From positions 1 to 64,000 of the forward strand of contig NZ_JANJGU010000007.1 of assembly GCF_024626525.1 (NCBI RefSeq): a DNA stretch of 64,000 bases, written 5' to 3'. This stretch comes from Lederbergia panacisoli. Lineage in GTDB: Bacteria > Bacillota > Bacilli > Bacillales > Bacillaceae_C. This document shows positions 22,901-32,300 of this stretch, piece by piece. How positions within the stretch are numbered: the stretch's first letter is position 1; each line of letters starts with the position of its first letter. The position numbers and the translations under genes are program-made. Below the pieces are notes generated by a model. That model was not told where the DNA came from and ran no database searches. It saw nothing but the letters and a program-made list of their open reading frames with translations.

Positions 22901-23950
22901 TTAGATAACAACAATTTTACCTAAATGGTCATCTTTTACCTCTCCAATAATTGCCGCCTCGACTCCAGCTTCAAGCAGTTCGGCTAAAAGCTCTTCCGCA
23001 TCGTTACCATCAACAGAAATTAAAAGACCACCTGATGTAACGGCATCGCATAAAATCCATTGGTCAATTGTATCCATATTTTCAGGAAAAGATACGGAAT
23101 CCTGTATATGTGCGTGATTGTTTTTTGTTCCACCCGGGATAACGCCTTGTTTCGCCAATTCTCTTACTCTTTCTAAAATAGGAACCCGCTCCTTCACAAT
23201 CCGGATTCCCACTCCGCTTCCTTTCGCCATTTCCAGTGAATGGCCAAGCAAACCGAAGCCAGTTACATCTGTACAAGCATGTACATCATAACCCTCCATT
23301 GTTTCGGCTGCTTTTTTATTTAAAGTCGTCATTACAGCGGTTACCCGATCAATTTCTGATTGATTCAATAACCCTTTCTTCAGGGAAGAGGTTAATATTC
23401 CTACTCCTATCGGTTTTGTTAAAATCAATTTATCCCCTGGCTTAGAACCCGCATTCGTTCTTACTCTTTCAGGGTGTACCAAACCTGTTACAGCTAAACC
23501 GAATTTTGGCTCCTTATCATCTATGGAGTGACCTCCCACAAGCGTTGCTCCAGCTTCCTGCAACTTATCTGCTGCCCCTCGTAAAATTTCAGACAAAATC
23601 CTCTTTTCTAATGTAGCGATTGGAAAGGCCACAATATTGAGTGCCGTCAATGGCTTTCCGCCCATTGCGTAAATATCACTGATCGCATTTGCAGCCGCAA
23701 CTTGTCCGAAGGAATAAGGGTCATCGACAATCGGAGTAAAGAAATCAACAGTTTGTACGATTGCCATGTCATCATTCAGTTTATATACTCCTGCATCATC
23801 ACTCGTATCAAGGCCTACAAGTAGATTAGGATTTTCGGATGGAGGTGGCAGCATCCGTATTACTTCCTCCAAGTCGGCAGGACCGATTTTACAGCCACAA
23901 CCACCTTTTGAAGATAGTGAAGTAAGTTTAACTAAATCAGAGTTTACCAT
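22901..23950 (-). CDS. selD: Selenide, water dikinase (selenophosphate synthase)
   Basis: A 349-aa SelD enzyme making selenophosphate from selenide and ATP. The N-terminal active-site loop is GGCGCKIGP, with Cys (not selenocysteine) at the catalytic position followed by the essential Lys. Other AIRS-fold elements seen are LVGLDTSDDAGVYKL, TVDFFTPIVDDPYSFGQVAA, NAISDIYAMGGKPLTALNI and GGHSIDD. It lies directly upstream of selU. No selA, selB or tRNA-Sec is present in this window, so here selenophosphate appears to serve tRNA modification. Confidence 0.95.
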   Translation of the reverse strand: MVNSDLVKLTSLSSKGGCGCKIGPADLEEVIRMLPPPSENPNLLVGLDTSDDAGVYKLNDDMAIVQTVDFFTPIVDDPYSFGQVAAANAISDIYAMGGKPLTALNIVAFPIATLEKRILSEILRGAADKLQEAGATLVGGHSIDDKEPKFGLAVTGLVHPERVRTNAGSKPGDKLILTKPIGVGILTSSLKKGLLNQSEIDRVTAVMTTLNKKAAETMEGYDVHACTDVTGFGLLGHSLEMAKGSGVGIRIVKERVPILERVRELAKQGVIPGGTKNNHAHIQDSVSFPENMDTIDQWILCDAVTSGGLLISVDGNDAEELLAELLEAGVEAAIIGEVKDDHLGKIVVI

Positions 23951-24072
23951 ACAGAACCAACCTTTCTTTGTTGGACATTATATATATAATAATAAAACTT
24001 GGAAGATATAATTCCCAGCTATTAGATTCAGTTTTTTAAAAGTATTGAATACTACCATTCTTTTTTAAATAC

Positions 24073-24107
24073 AAAAAAAGTGGGTAGTTCTTAATGAGGC
24101 TACCCAC
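24073..24107 (-). terminator. Terminator of the AhpD-like gene
   Basis: GTGGGTAG (24080-24087) pairs with CTACCCAC (24100-24107), then seven Ts on the minus strand. Confidence 0.9.
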
Positions 24108-24127
24108 TGCCGATTCATTTGATTTCT

Positions 24128-24493
24128 CTAATGTCTTTGTTTCTTTAATTGTTCGATGCTATCACGTACAATCGTAGCAGCTTGGCTCATGACCGCTCCG
24201 CCACCAATGGCGGCTGCAACACCGATACTTTCCATTATCTCTTGTTCTGTGCATCCTTGATCTAGACAACCTTTTGTGTGGTAAATCATACAGTGTTCAT
24301 TTTGGGAGTAAATACTGATGCATAAACCCATTAACTGCTTATATTTTTGAGGGATTTCTCCTTCACTAAAGGCTACTTCTGTAAAATTATTAAAAGCACT
24401 AACAAGCTCAGGCATACTTTTTTGGTAGTTGCCAAGCCCTTCTTTATAATGAACTAAATGTTGTTCAATTGATGCATCTTGTTGGTATTCCAT
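24128..24493 (-). CDS. Carboxymuconolactone decarboxylase-family (AhpD-like) protein
   Basis: A 121-aa protein of the CMD/AhpD fold, usually a trimeric or hexameric helical thiol enzyme. The active-site helix reads SQNEHCMIYHTKGC: the second Cys and the His four residues later (CxxxH) are present, but the first Cys of the usual CxxC is replaced by Asn. Peroxidase activity through a CxxC disulfide is therefore doubtful. I start it at the ATG at 24493, 11 bases after GGGAG; an upstream in-frame GTG at 24505 overlaps the ribosome site. Confidence 0.85.
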   Translation of the reverse strand: MEYQQDASIEQHLVHYKEGLGNYQKSMPELVSAFNNFTEVAFSEGEIPQKYKQLMGLCISIYSQNEHCMIYHTKGCLDQGCTEQEIMESIGVAAAIGGGAVMSQAATIVRDSIEQLKKQRH

Positions 24494-24633
24494 GTTCAAA
24501 ATCACTCCCTATTTTTTTGTTAGTATGAAGCAAAGGGGTACTCCTTATCCTCTCAAAAAAGCTATTAATAGATGAGCGATATATGAACCAATTGTTTGTA
24601 CTATTCATACAGTAGGCAACAGGAGGGATGATA

Positions 24634-25569
24634 ATGGGTTCAGCGAATTCTTTTATACAAGAAATGTTAGTTCTTTATGCTATTGCTTTATTGGGATTTG
24701 TTGCGCGAAAACGTGGAATTTTGAATGAGCATGCCGATGAAGTTTTAACCCAGCTGGTTCTTTATATCACTCTGCCCTCTCTCATCTTGTTCTCGTTAGA
24801 CATTCCATTTTCGGTACAGGTTATCCATGAATTACTTTGGCTAGTTTTTATGTCAATTTATATTTTGGCCATTTCGATTTTACTTGCTGCTAAGATGAGA
24901 AAAAGTTCCCGTCTTCAAGAGAAACAGCGGAAAGTTTACGAAGGTCTTACTATATTCGGAAACCAAGGTTTTATCGGTTATGCCGTTAGCTTTATCCTTT
25001 TAGAAGAACAAGGAATTGTATATTTAACCATGTTTAATATTTGCTATTTGATTCTAATTTGGACATATGGAGTGCATATTTTTACAAAGTCTAAAAATCG
25101 AATCCATTGGCGGAAAGTTTTTTGGAACCCAGGAATTATTGCAACTTTTATCGGACTATGCGTCTTATTCCTTCCCTTTAGTTGGCCGGAAATGATTGCT
25201 AAGCCACTAGAAAATGTCGGTAAAATGACCATTCCACTTTCCATGATGCTGATTGGGTCTCTATTTGCCAAAGTGCAATTTAAAGAATTGCCCTTATCAT
25301 TAAAAAATATTTATTTATGGAAGTCTGCATTGACAAAGCTGATCTTAATACCACTTTGTTTGCTTCCCTTTATCGCCTTATCAGCGCCTTTTTCCTTATT
25401 GTTGATTGCCATAATTGTTTCCGGAATGCCCTCTGCTCCTACTATTTCGTTATACGCACAAAAATACGGAGCAGATACACTTTTTGCCTCCACAGGGGTG
25501 CTATTGACTACATTAATGTGCCTGTTTACAATCCCACTTCTTTACTTTGTATTATCGTTTTTTTATTAG
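24634..25569 (+). CDS. AEC-family (auxin efflux carrier-like) transporter
   Basis: A 311-aa membrane protein with about ten hydrophobic segments in two halves. It begins as other AEC proteins (LVLYAIALLGFVARKRGIL), and has LPSLILFSLDIPF in the first half and the paired MTIPLSMMLIGSLFAKVQF and SGMPSAPTISLYAQKYGAD in the second. Bacterial members export or import malate and other small organic acids; the substrate is unknown. The start is the ATG at 24634, seven bases after AGGAGG; an ATG at 24628 abuts the ribosome site. The uvsE gene follows after 61 bp. Confidence 0.88.
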   Translation: MGSANSFIQEMLVLYAIALLGFVARKRGILNEHADEVLTQLVLYITLPSLILFSLDIPFSVQVIHELLWLVFMSIYILAISILLAAKMRKSSRLQEKQRKVYEGLTIFGNQGFIGYAVSFILLEEQGIVYLTMFNICYLILIWTYGVHIFTKSKNRIHWRKVFWNPGIIATFIGLCVLFLPFSWPEMIAKPLENVGKMTIPLSMMLIGSLFAKVQFKELPLSLKNIYLWKSALTKLILIPLCLLPFIALSAPFSLLLIAIIVSGMPSAPTISLYAQKYGADTLFASTGVLLTTLMCLFTIPLLYFVLSFFY

Positions 25570-25630
25570 CCATAATTTTTCCTTGTTTAGCAATCCGTTA
25601 TTTCTCCATACTAAAAACGGAGGTGGAAAA

Positions 25631-26596
25631 ATGACACTTGTGCGTCTTGGCTATGTTGCTTTAAGCATGGAGCTTCAAAATGCTTCACCGTCAAAAACAA
25701 TGACATATGCAAATTTCCAAAAACTAAAAGATCGCGAGGCAGCAATACGAAAGTTGGAACAAATTGCCTTAACCAATTTACAAAATACATTACGTCTACT
25801 AAGACATAACGTTGCATACGACATTCATTTTTACCGAATGACATCTCGACTTATCCCTTTGGCAACCCATGAAGCACTTCAAGATTGGGATTATTTAACT
25901 CCTATTCAGGAAAAGCTTCTTGAGATTGGGACCTTCATTAAAGAACATGATTTGAGAGTTGACTTTCATCCCGACCACTTTGTCCTTATTAATTCGTTAA
26001 AGCCAGATGTTTTGAAAAACTCCATCCTTACATTAAAACACCATTATTTATTATTAAAGGGGATGGATCTTAATCCAACTCATCGCTGTGTTATGCATGT
26101 TGGAGGTAATTATAAGGAAACAGAAAATTCACTTGAACGATTTGTAGAAAATTGGATGGTTGTCCCTCGAGGAATACAAAAAATGATTATGCTCGAAAAT
26201 GATGATAAATCTTTTACTTTGGAAGATACCTTATACTTGTGTGAAAAGCTAGGCATTCCTCTTGCTTTTGATTATCACCATCATCTTGCCCACCATCAAA
26301 ATAGTGATTGGCAGTCTAATTGGGAACGAGTAATCCAAACATGGACAACCTCTCCATTCCCCATAAAAATGCATATATCCAGTCCAAAAAGTGAGAAAGC
26401 TTTTCGTCATCATTCAGATTATGTCGATGTTGAAATGTTTTTCACTTTTTTAAAAGAAATTAAAGGGACTATCCCGCAAATTGACTGCATGATTGAGGCA
26501 AAGAAAAAAGATGAGGCCCTTTTTAAATTAATGGATGACTGTCGAAAAAGGGAAGACGTTGAAATCGTTGATGGTTCATCCTTTTATATAAAATAA
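25631..26596 (+). CDS. uvsE: UV damage endonuclease UvsE
   Basis: A 321-aa UVDE-type endonuclease (TIM barrel) that nicks DNA 5' to UV photoproducts and some abasic sites, an alternative to UvrABC. It starts MTLVRLGYVALSMELQNASP, the family N-terminus. Metal ligands are visible as DFHPDHF, MHVGGNY, LENDDKSFT, DYHHHLAHH, MHISSPK and MIEAKKKDEAL. The start is at 25631 behind GGAGGTGG; earlier in-frame codons overlap the AEC gene. The length is usual for the family. Confidence 0.92.
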   Translation: MTLVRLGYVALSMELQNASPSKTMTYANFQKLKDREAAIRKLEQIALTNLQNTLRLLRHNVAYDIHFYRMTSRLIPLATHEALQDWDYLTPIQEKLLEIGTFIKEHDLRVDFHPDHFVLINSLKPDVLKNSILTLKHHYLLLKGMDLNPTHRCVMHVGGNYKETENSLERFVENWMVVPRGIQKMIMLENDDKSFTLEDTLYLCEKLGIPLAFDYHHHLAHHQNSDWQSNWERVIQTWTTSPFPIKMHISSPKSEKAFRHHSDYVDVEMFFTFLKEIKGTIPQIDCMIEAKKKDEALFKLMDDCRKREDVEIVDGSSFYIK

Positions 26597-26634
26597 CGAA
26601 TTCCGAGCATTGACTAAGATACTCGGAATTCGTT
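26594..26634. terminator. Hairpin between uvsE and the MMPL gene
   Basis: Thirteen-bp arms AACGAATTCCGAG and CTCGGAATTCGTT, sharing the uvsE stop codon. On the minus strand it is followed by ATTTTATAT, so it best serves the MMPL gene; the plus-strand tail is poor in T. Confidence 0.75.
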
Positions 26635-26639
26635 CATTA

Positions 26640-28874
26640 CTATATGGAGGACTTTTCTGCTGAAACGTCTTTCTTTCGCCATAGCTTTCCTGGCCAAAAG
26701 GCATATCGGCCAAGGACAGTCGTAATAGCAGGCACAAGGAGCGGTCGAACAATAAATGTATCTAGAAGTACTCCTATAGCAGTGACGATTCCAAATTGCA
26801 CAAGGACTTGAATTGGAAGTGTAGCCAATACCGCAAACGTTCCTGCCAAAATTAAACCGGCAGATGTAATGACGCTTCCCGTTTGGATGACACCATTGGA
26901 GATGGCCTCTTGATGATTTTGAATTCGTTTGTTTTTCCATATTTCTGAAACCATGAAGATATTGTAGTCTTCCCCTAAAGCCACAAGAAAAACAAATGCG
27001 TATAATGGAATGGCACCTTGGATAGCCGAATCTCCTAATCCATAATGAAGGACAAGCCATCCTGCCCCAAGAGCCGAGAAGAATGACAGAACAACCGTTG
27101 CTACCAGATAAATCATCGCTGTCAGAGAACGTAAGTACAATAAAAGCAATAAAGAGATGATACTAATCATGACTGGAATAATGACGGATTGGTCTCTGTC
27201 TGTTGTTACTTTTGTATCATAAAGGGCAGCCGTTTCTCCCCCAATCCAAAAGTGACTTTCTGCATCTTTTATTCCGGATTTATCCATTATCTCCTTCAGA
27301 TAGTCCCGTAACTCTGGGATTCGATTGATCGCCTCTACTGAATAAGGATTTTCTTTTAACGATACTTCATATAATTGTAGTTGCAAATTGTTTTTGCCTT
27401 GTAATGGATTCATAACACTTTCAATAAATGCAATTTGTTCTAGCCGCTCCATCCATTCCTCATGCTTTCCTTCCGTATCAATTACAATTTTGACAGGTGC
27501 AAGCTCACCAGCAGAAAAATGATTTGCGATTAAATCAAAACCTTCTCTAGATGGCATATCTTTTGGAAATGATTCCAATAAATTATACGTATAATGGATG
27601 CGTGGAACAAATGAAGCTAAGCCTACTAATAGGATCAGCGCAAATATTATTATAGTCCATGGCCGATGAGTGACCATCCGCCCTAAGCCTTTACTGAATT
27701 TCCCCTTTTCTTTTCTTTGTTTAATCGTGCTCCCTTTCTTTTTTGATAATGCTTCCGTCATTTTTATTGTTCGAGGTATAAATGGATAAAACGCCGCTCT
27801 GCCAAAAATAGCTAGTAAAGCTGGCAAAAGAGTTAATGCAGCTATGCCCATCAATAGTACGGCTAAGCTAAAAGGCACTGCAAACCGATGAAAAGAGCCG
27901 TAATGAGCAAGACCCAATGTCGCCAATCCAATTACAACTGTCAAGGCACTCATCGTAACAGCTCCACCAGATTCCTTGATTGCCGTTTGGAGTGCTTTAA
28001 ATTTGTTTTCTTCATGAAGCAAAGTATCTCGATATCTTGAAATCAAAAACAAGCAATAGTCCGTTCCTGCTCCGAACAATAAGACCGTCATAATAGAAAC
28101 TCCTTGAGCGTCGGCGGTAATCCAACCGTGATCTGCAAGAAATCCTAAAATGGGGCTTATCAATCCGTATGCAAAGCCGACCACAATTAAAGGTATGATG
28201 GCCATAAACGGAGAACGATACAAAAGAATTAATAAAATTAAGACTAATAATACGGTCGCAATTAACAATTTTACATCTGCTTGACTGAATAAGTTGGCTG
28301 CATCTGTCTGTATACCTACAGGACCGGATAATCTTACATGCAAGCCCGGTTCAGAAAGTTTTTTTTCAAAAGGATCTTCATTTAACGTTTGGTTTACTCT
28401 TTCTACCAATGATTTCATGTTTTCTTGTAAAATTTCCGTCCCAGCGTTCTTATCGAAAAAAATGGGAGTCACAATCGAAGTGCCGTCTTTAGATGAGCTC
28501 TGAGCAAGTGCGGGAACAGGTACATTTCCGAGCGGGGGTAAAGTTGTCTGCATGTTTAATGGCTCATCATTTAAAGATGAATACAATTTTTGGATAGCTT
28601 CATAATCTTGATCTGTCAGTTTGTCATCCCTATGCCAGACGATTAAAACAGGATTACCTGCATCGTTGGGAAATTCCTTTTTAATCAGGATGTCTGCCTG
28701 CCGAGACATCGAAGCAGCAGGCAGATCCTCTACTGAATCATCTTCAACCGTATTTACGGCTGGCCATGAAAAAGATAAAACGAGGGTCAATAACACCCAA
28801 ATGGCTAAAGTAATCCATCTTGATAACGAGCCACCAACGAATTTTCCCCATGTATTAAAAGGGTGAAATTTCAT
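26640..28874 (-). CDS. MMPL/RND-family transporter (YdfJ-like)
   Basis: A 744-aa RND-superfamily membrane protein with the internal duplication of MMPL proteins. Each half has one TM helix, a soluble loop of about 130-150 residues (41-190 and 420-545) and a block of five to six helices. Hallmarks are FGAGTDYCLFLISRYRDTL in the first half and ALGEDYNIFMVSEIWKNKR in the second, which include the proton-relay Asp-Tyr pairs. Such proteins export lipids, drugs or siderophores; the substrate is not known. The RBS is GGAGGGAAGTG. A TetR regulator is divergently encoded 118 bp away and probably controls it. Confidence 0.9.
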   Translation of the reverse strand: MKFHPFNTWGKFVGGSLSRWITLAIWVLLTLVLSFSWPAVNTVEDDSVEDLPAASMSRQADILIKKEFPNDAGNPVLIVWHRDDKLTDQDYEAIQKLYSSLNDEPLNMQTTLPPLGNVPVPALAQSSSKDGTSIVTPIFFDKNAGTEILQENMKSLVERVNQTLNEDPFEKKLSEPGLHVRLSGPVGIQTDAANLFSQADVKLLIATVLLVLILLILLYRSPFMAIIPLIVVGFAYGLISPILGFLADHGWITADAQGVSIMTVLLFGAGTDYCLFLISRYRDTLLHEENKFKALQTAIKESGGAVTMSALTVVIGLATLGLAHYGSFHRFAVPFSLAVLLMGIAALTLLPALLAIFGRAAFYPFIPRTIKMTEALSKKKGSTIKQRKEKGKFSKGLGRMVTHRPWTIIIFALILLVGLASFVPRIHYTYNLLESFPKDMPSREGFDLIANHFSAGELAPVKIVIDTEGKHEEWMERLEQIAFIESVMNPLQGKNNLQLQLYEVSLKENPYSVEAINRIPELRDYLKEIMDKSGIKDAESHFWIGGETAALYDTKVTTDRDQSVIIPVMISIISLLLLLYLRSLTAMIYLVATVVLSFFSALGAGWLVLHYGLGDSAIQGAIPLYAFVFLVALGEDYNIFMVSEIWKNKRIQNHQEAISNGVIQTGSVITSAGLILAGTFAVLATLPIQVLVQFGIVTAIGVLLDTFIVRPLLVPAITTVLGRYAFWPGKLWRKKDVSAEKSSI

Positions 28875-28905
28875 CTAAAACACTTCCCTCCACATTTTTA
28901 TTTTA

Positions 28906-28935
28906 ATTATATATACTGGTAAGTTAATTTTTCAA
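28906..28935 (-). promoter_or_regulatory. MMPL gene promoter with candidate TetR operator
   Basis: Minus-strand -35 TTGAAA (28930-28935) and -10 TATAAT (28906-28911), 18-bp spacer. The spacer includes ACTTACCAGT, an imperfect dyad (ACT-N4-AGT) where the divergent TetR protein could bind. The promoter is clear; the operator is inference. Confidence 0.55.
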
Positions 28936-28992
28936 GATATAAATTTTTTATGATATAATATTATATAATTTATGGTTTAAGGAGAGAAAATC

Positions 28993-29610
28993 GTGGAACA
29001 GAAACAGCGTCCGATAGGAAGACCACGGCAGGACGAACAAGCAAAACCAACTAAAAACGTTATATTAGATGTTGCTACTCGTTTGTTTTTGGAGCATGGC
29101 TATCAACTTGTTTCAATGGATGATGTTGCCCAAGCATGCGGAGTTACGAAAGCAACCGTTTATTACTATTATTCTAAAAAAGCAGAACTATTTACTGATG
29201 CTATGGTTAAAATGATGATGCGGATTAGAAAGCAAATGAATCAAATATTATCGAGCGATCGCCCATTGAAAGAACGTTTATATACATTTGCCGATTCCTT
29301 TTTACGAGCAACCATTGCTATTGATGTAAAAAGCTTTTTTAATGAGGCTAATACCTCTTTATCTGTAACACAAATTCAAGAAATTAAAAATGCGGAAAAA
29401 CAAATGTATAAGGTGCTTGAGGAAGCATTGGAGGAGGCTATGTTGAAGGGTGAAATTTCACAAGGCAACTCCAAACTAGCTGCTCATGCTTTTGTAGCTA
29501 TATTGACAGTAGGCAACTACAAAGATGCTGATGAGAACCGTCTCTTCCCTATTGATGAAATGGCTAAACAACTTGTAGGATTTTATTGGAACGGATTGGT
29601 TAATAAATAA
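28993..29610 (+). CDS. TetR-family transcriptional regulator
   Basis: A 205-aa repressor. The HTH domain occupies residues 15-65 (VILDVATRLFLEHGYQLVSM, then VAQACGVTKATVYYYYSKKA), and the C-terminal ligand domain is helical with no conserved signature. The GTG start at 28993 follows AAGGAGA. It is divergent from the MMPL transporter gene, the usual arrangement for a TetR repressor of an efflux pump, so it probably represses that gene and itself until a substrate binds. Confidence 0.9.
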   Translation: MEQKQRPIGRPRQDEQAKPTKNVILDVATRLFLEHGYQLVSMDDVAQACGVTKATVYYYYSKKAELFTDAMVKMMMRIRKQMNQILSSDRPLKERLYTFADSFLRATIAIDVKSFFNEANTSLSVTQIQEIKNAEKQMYKVLEEALEEAMLKGEISQGNSKLAAHAFVAILTVGNYKDADENRLFPIDEMAKQLVGFYWNGLVNK

Positions 29611-29749
29611 TTATAATAAAATACACCGAGGTCGAAATGCACTCAAACTTTTGGCTAAAAGATTCCGCATTGTGTTATTAGGCTGCTTAAGTGGTACAAT
29701 CAACAAGTCAAAACATATAAGCAACAATGAGGTGTTAACCATTTTAAAG

Positions 29750-32269
29750 ATGCGGAAAGAGCGGCTTTTGAATATATTAAAAATTTTATTCCCGCTCCTC
29801 TTATTAATATTGGCGGTCATCGAAATACAAAAGTCAGTTAAAGGCGTCGATATGAATCTACTCCAACAGGAAGTAAGCCAACTCCAAATTTGGGAAGTGG
29901 TTTTATTTTTCATTATTGCGCTTTGTGCAGTTTCTCCCATGTTCTTATACGATGTGATGATCGTTAAACTACTAGGGATTAAAATATCTCCAAAAAAGTT
30001 AGTAAAACAGTCTTTTATCGTGAATACATTTTCCAATATTATTGGATTTGGCGGCCTTGTCGGCTTAATGTTAAGAAGTTATTTTTATACAAAATACGAT
30101 GTAGAAAAACAAGGATTATTGAAAACAATTGCTTCTGTCACGCTATTTTATCTTACTGGAATTTCATTAATCGCTTGGGTTATTCCAATTGGATATCGCA
30201 ATTTCCCTTTGTTTCATGATACGAAGTGGCTCATGCTTGCAGTATTGGCCGTCATTTTATATTTACCATCATTTATTGGCGTTTATATTTTTCAAAATAA
30301 GCGAATGAGTAGTTCACCTTTAAAACTCCAGGTGGCGGGTAAGCTTGTAATTGTTTCGGCACTTGAATGGGCAGCTGTATTCTTTGTTATTTGGTATTTA
30401 ACATATTTATTAAATATTCCCATTCCTTTACCTAGCTTAATTCCTATTTTCATCATTGCTTCCTGCGCCGGGATTGTCAGTATGATTCCCGGTGGAATTG
30501 GTTCATTTGACCTCGTTTTCCTTTGGGGGATGCAAAGCTTCGGGATTCTTGATGAAAAGGTACTTTTTCTGCTCATATTATATCGACTAGGCTATTTTAT
30601 TTTTCCTTTCCTATTAGCCGTCGTCCTTTTCATTAAGGAATATTGGGATAGGTGGAATCATTCATGGAATAACCTGCCGAATATCTTCTTTCAACGGGTT
30701 AGTCATATCACTTTAACCGTTCTTATTTTTATATCAGGACTAATTCTTTTGCTTTCAGCTGCCGTACCAGGCGTGTTGTACAGGCTAAAAATCGCAGAAA
30801 AGTTTTTATCGCAGCCAATTATGCAAGTTTCACATCAATTGACTGTTGCCGCAGGCTTTATTCTTTTGGGGTTATGCAGAGGGATCGAATATAAGGTAAA
30901 AAGAGCTTACTATTTAACGATTTTAGTGCTATCCCTTGCTGCTGTCTTTTCTGTGTTAAAAGGAATTGATTATGAAGAAACTATATTTTTATTAATTGTA
31001 GCTTCCCTTTTATTTTTGTCTAAAAAGCGATTTTATCGCGAAAGTTATGTAATAACTTGGGGGAAGGGCCTTGTTGATATTACTGTTGTCATCATCATCA
31101 CAGCTATGTATATCTTAATTGGATATATGAATTTGCCAACGTCAAAGTTCAATATTCCTGTAAGGCTCCGTCCTCTTGTCATTACTGATTATAATGATTT
31201 GTTCTACAGCGGGATCATTGGGGTCGTAATTGCTGGTTTCATTTTAGTTTTGGGTTATTTTATCCGGAAACCGAAGCTAATCGCGAGTGAACCCTCGATC
31301 CATCAGGAGCAAAAAATAATGAAACATATTGAGAAATTTAAAGGGACTGTGCTTTCTCATCTTATCTTTCTGCACGATAAATTTGTTTTCTGGAATAAAA
31401 GCGAAACCGTTCTATTTAGCTATCAAATATATGCCGATAAGATTATTATACTTGGTGACCCCGTAGGAAATAGAGAAGATTTTCCTTCCGCTATCGAAGA
31501 ATTTCTAGAAACGGCTGACCGTTTTGGTTATAGGTTAGTTTTCTATGAGGCAAGCAATAAAATCATTCCCCATTTACATGAATATGGTTTTGACTTTTTC
31601 AAACTAGGTGAAGAGGCATTCCTTGATATAGATAAATTTGCACTTACCGGAAAGAAAATGAAAGGGAAAAGGGCGATAAAAAATAAATTTGAAAGAGAAG
31701 GCTACTTGATTGAGGTTATGGATCCACCTTTTCAAACGGATCTATTACTAGTATTAAAAGAGGTTTCAGACAAATGGCTTGATGGCAGAAATGAAAAAAG
31801 CTTTTCACTCGGATATTTCAATGAGCATTACTTGAATATGTCAAAGATCATAGTATTAAGAGGAGAAAATGGAATTATTGGTTTTGCCAGCATTATGCCT
31901 ATGTATGATGAGGACAAGACGATATCTGTTGATTTAATGCGCTTTATTCCAGGTGCCCCCGCCGGAACAATGGATTTTATTTTTATTTCTCTGTTTGAAT
32001 GGGCAAAGGAATCAGGCTATCATACATTTAATTTAGGGATGGCCCCCCTTTCTAATGTCGGACAATCAAAGTTTTCTTTTTTAAGCGAAAGAATGGCCGC
32101 TCAATTATTTTTACATGGTCATTTTCTTTACCATTTTAAAGGGTTAAGAAATTTCAAGGAAAAATATGCAGATAAATGGGAACCCAAATATTTGGCTTAC
32201 CGAAAAAAGTCATCCTTAACCTTTACAATGGCGCAGGTCACGCTTTTAATCAGTAAAAAAAGGGATTAA
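29750..32269 (+). CDS. mprF: Phosphatidylglycerol lysyltransferase/flippase MprF
   Basis: An 839-aa bifunctional membrane protein. The N-terminal half (to about residue 480) has some 12-14 TM helices forming the lysyl-phosphatidylglycerol flippase (NTFSNIIGFGGLVGLMLRSY, GIVSMIPGGIGSFDLVFLWG). The C-terminal DUF2156 domain, of GNAT-like fold, transfers lysine from Lys-tRNA to phosphatidylglycerol (LGDPVGNREDFPSAIEEFLE, FHTFNLGMAP-like HTFNLGMAPLSNVGQ near the end). It reduces net negative surface charge and gives resistance to cationic antimicrobial peptides. The start is uncertain: the ATG at 29750 fits homologues, but the nearest GAGG lies 17 bases upstream, and rare ATT (29741) or GTG (29732) starts are possible. 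Confidence 0.93.
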   Translation: MRKERLLNILKILFPLLLLILAVIEIQKSVKGVDMNLLQQEVSQLQIWEVVLFFIIALCAVSPMFLYDVMIVKLLGIKISPKKLVKQSFIVNTFSNIIGFGGLVGLMLRSYFYTKYDVEKQGLLKTIASVTLFYLTGISLIAWVIPIGYRNFPLFHDTKWLMLAVLAVILYLPSFIGVYIFQNKRMSSSPLKLQVAGKLVIVSALEWAAVFFVIWYLTYLLNIPIPLPSLIPIFIIASCAGIVSMIPGGIGSFDLVFLWGMQSFGILDEKVLFLLILYRLGYFIFPFLLAVVLFIKEYWDRWNHSWNNLPNIFFQRVSHITLTVLIFISGLILLLSAAVPGVLYRLKIAEKFLSQPIMQVSHQLTVAAGFILLGLCRGIEYKVKRAYYLTILVLSLAAVFSVLKGIDYEETIFLLIVASLLFLSKKRFYRESYVITWGKGLVDITVVIIITAMYILIGYMNLPTSKFNIPVRLRPLVITDYNDLFYSGIIGVVIAGFILVLGYFIRKPKLIASEPSIHQEQKIMKHIEKFKGTVLSHLIFLHDKFVFWNKSETVLFSYQIYADKIIILGDPVGNREDFPSAIEEFLETADRFGYRLVFYEASNKIIPHLHEYGFDFFKLGEEAFLDIDKFALTGKKMKGKRAIKNKFEREGYLIEVMDPPFQTDLLLVLKEVSDKWLDGRNEKSFSLGYFNEHYLNMSKIIVLRGENGIIGFASIMPMYDEDKTISVDLMRFIPGAPAGTMDFIFISLFEWAKESGYHTFNLGMAPLSNVGQSKFSFLSERMAAQLFLHGHFLYHFKGLRNFKEKYADKWEPKYLAYRKKSSLTFTMAQVTLLISKKRD

Positions 32270-32270
32270 A

Positions 32271-32300
32271 GCCGATTAGCTTAAGGGGAATCGGCTTATT
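32271..32300 (+). terminator. Terminator after mprF
   Basis: AGCCGATT pairs with AATCGGCT around an 11-base loop, followed by TTATT. It overlaps the last codons of the convergent EcsC-family gene. Confidence 0.65.

Noticed and set aside
22901-23950. Selenocysteine in SelD
   Set aside because: The active-site codons are TGT (Cys); no in-frame TGA exists in the gene.
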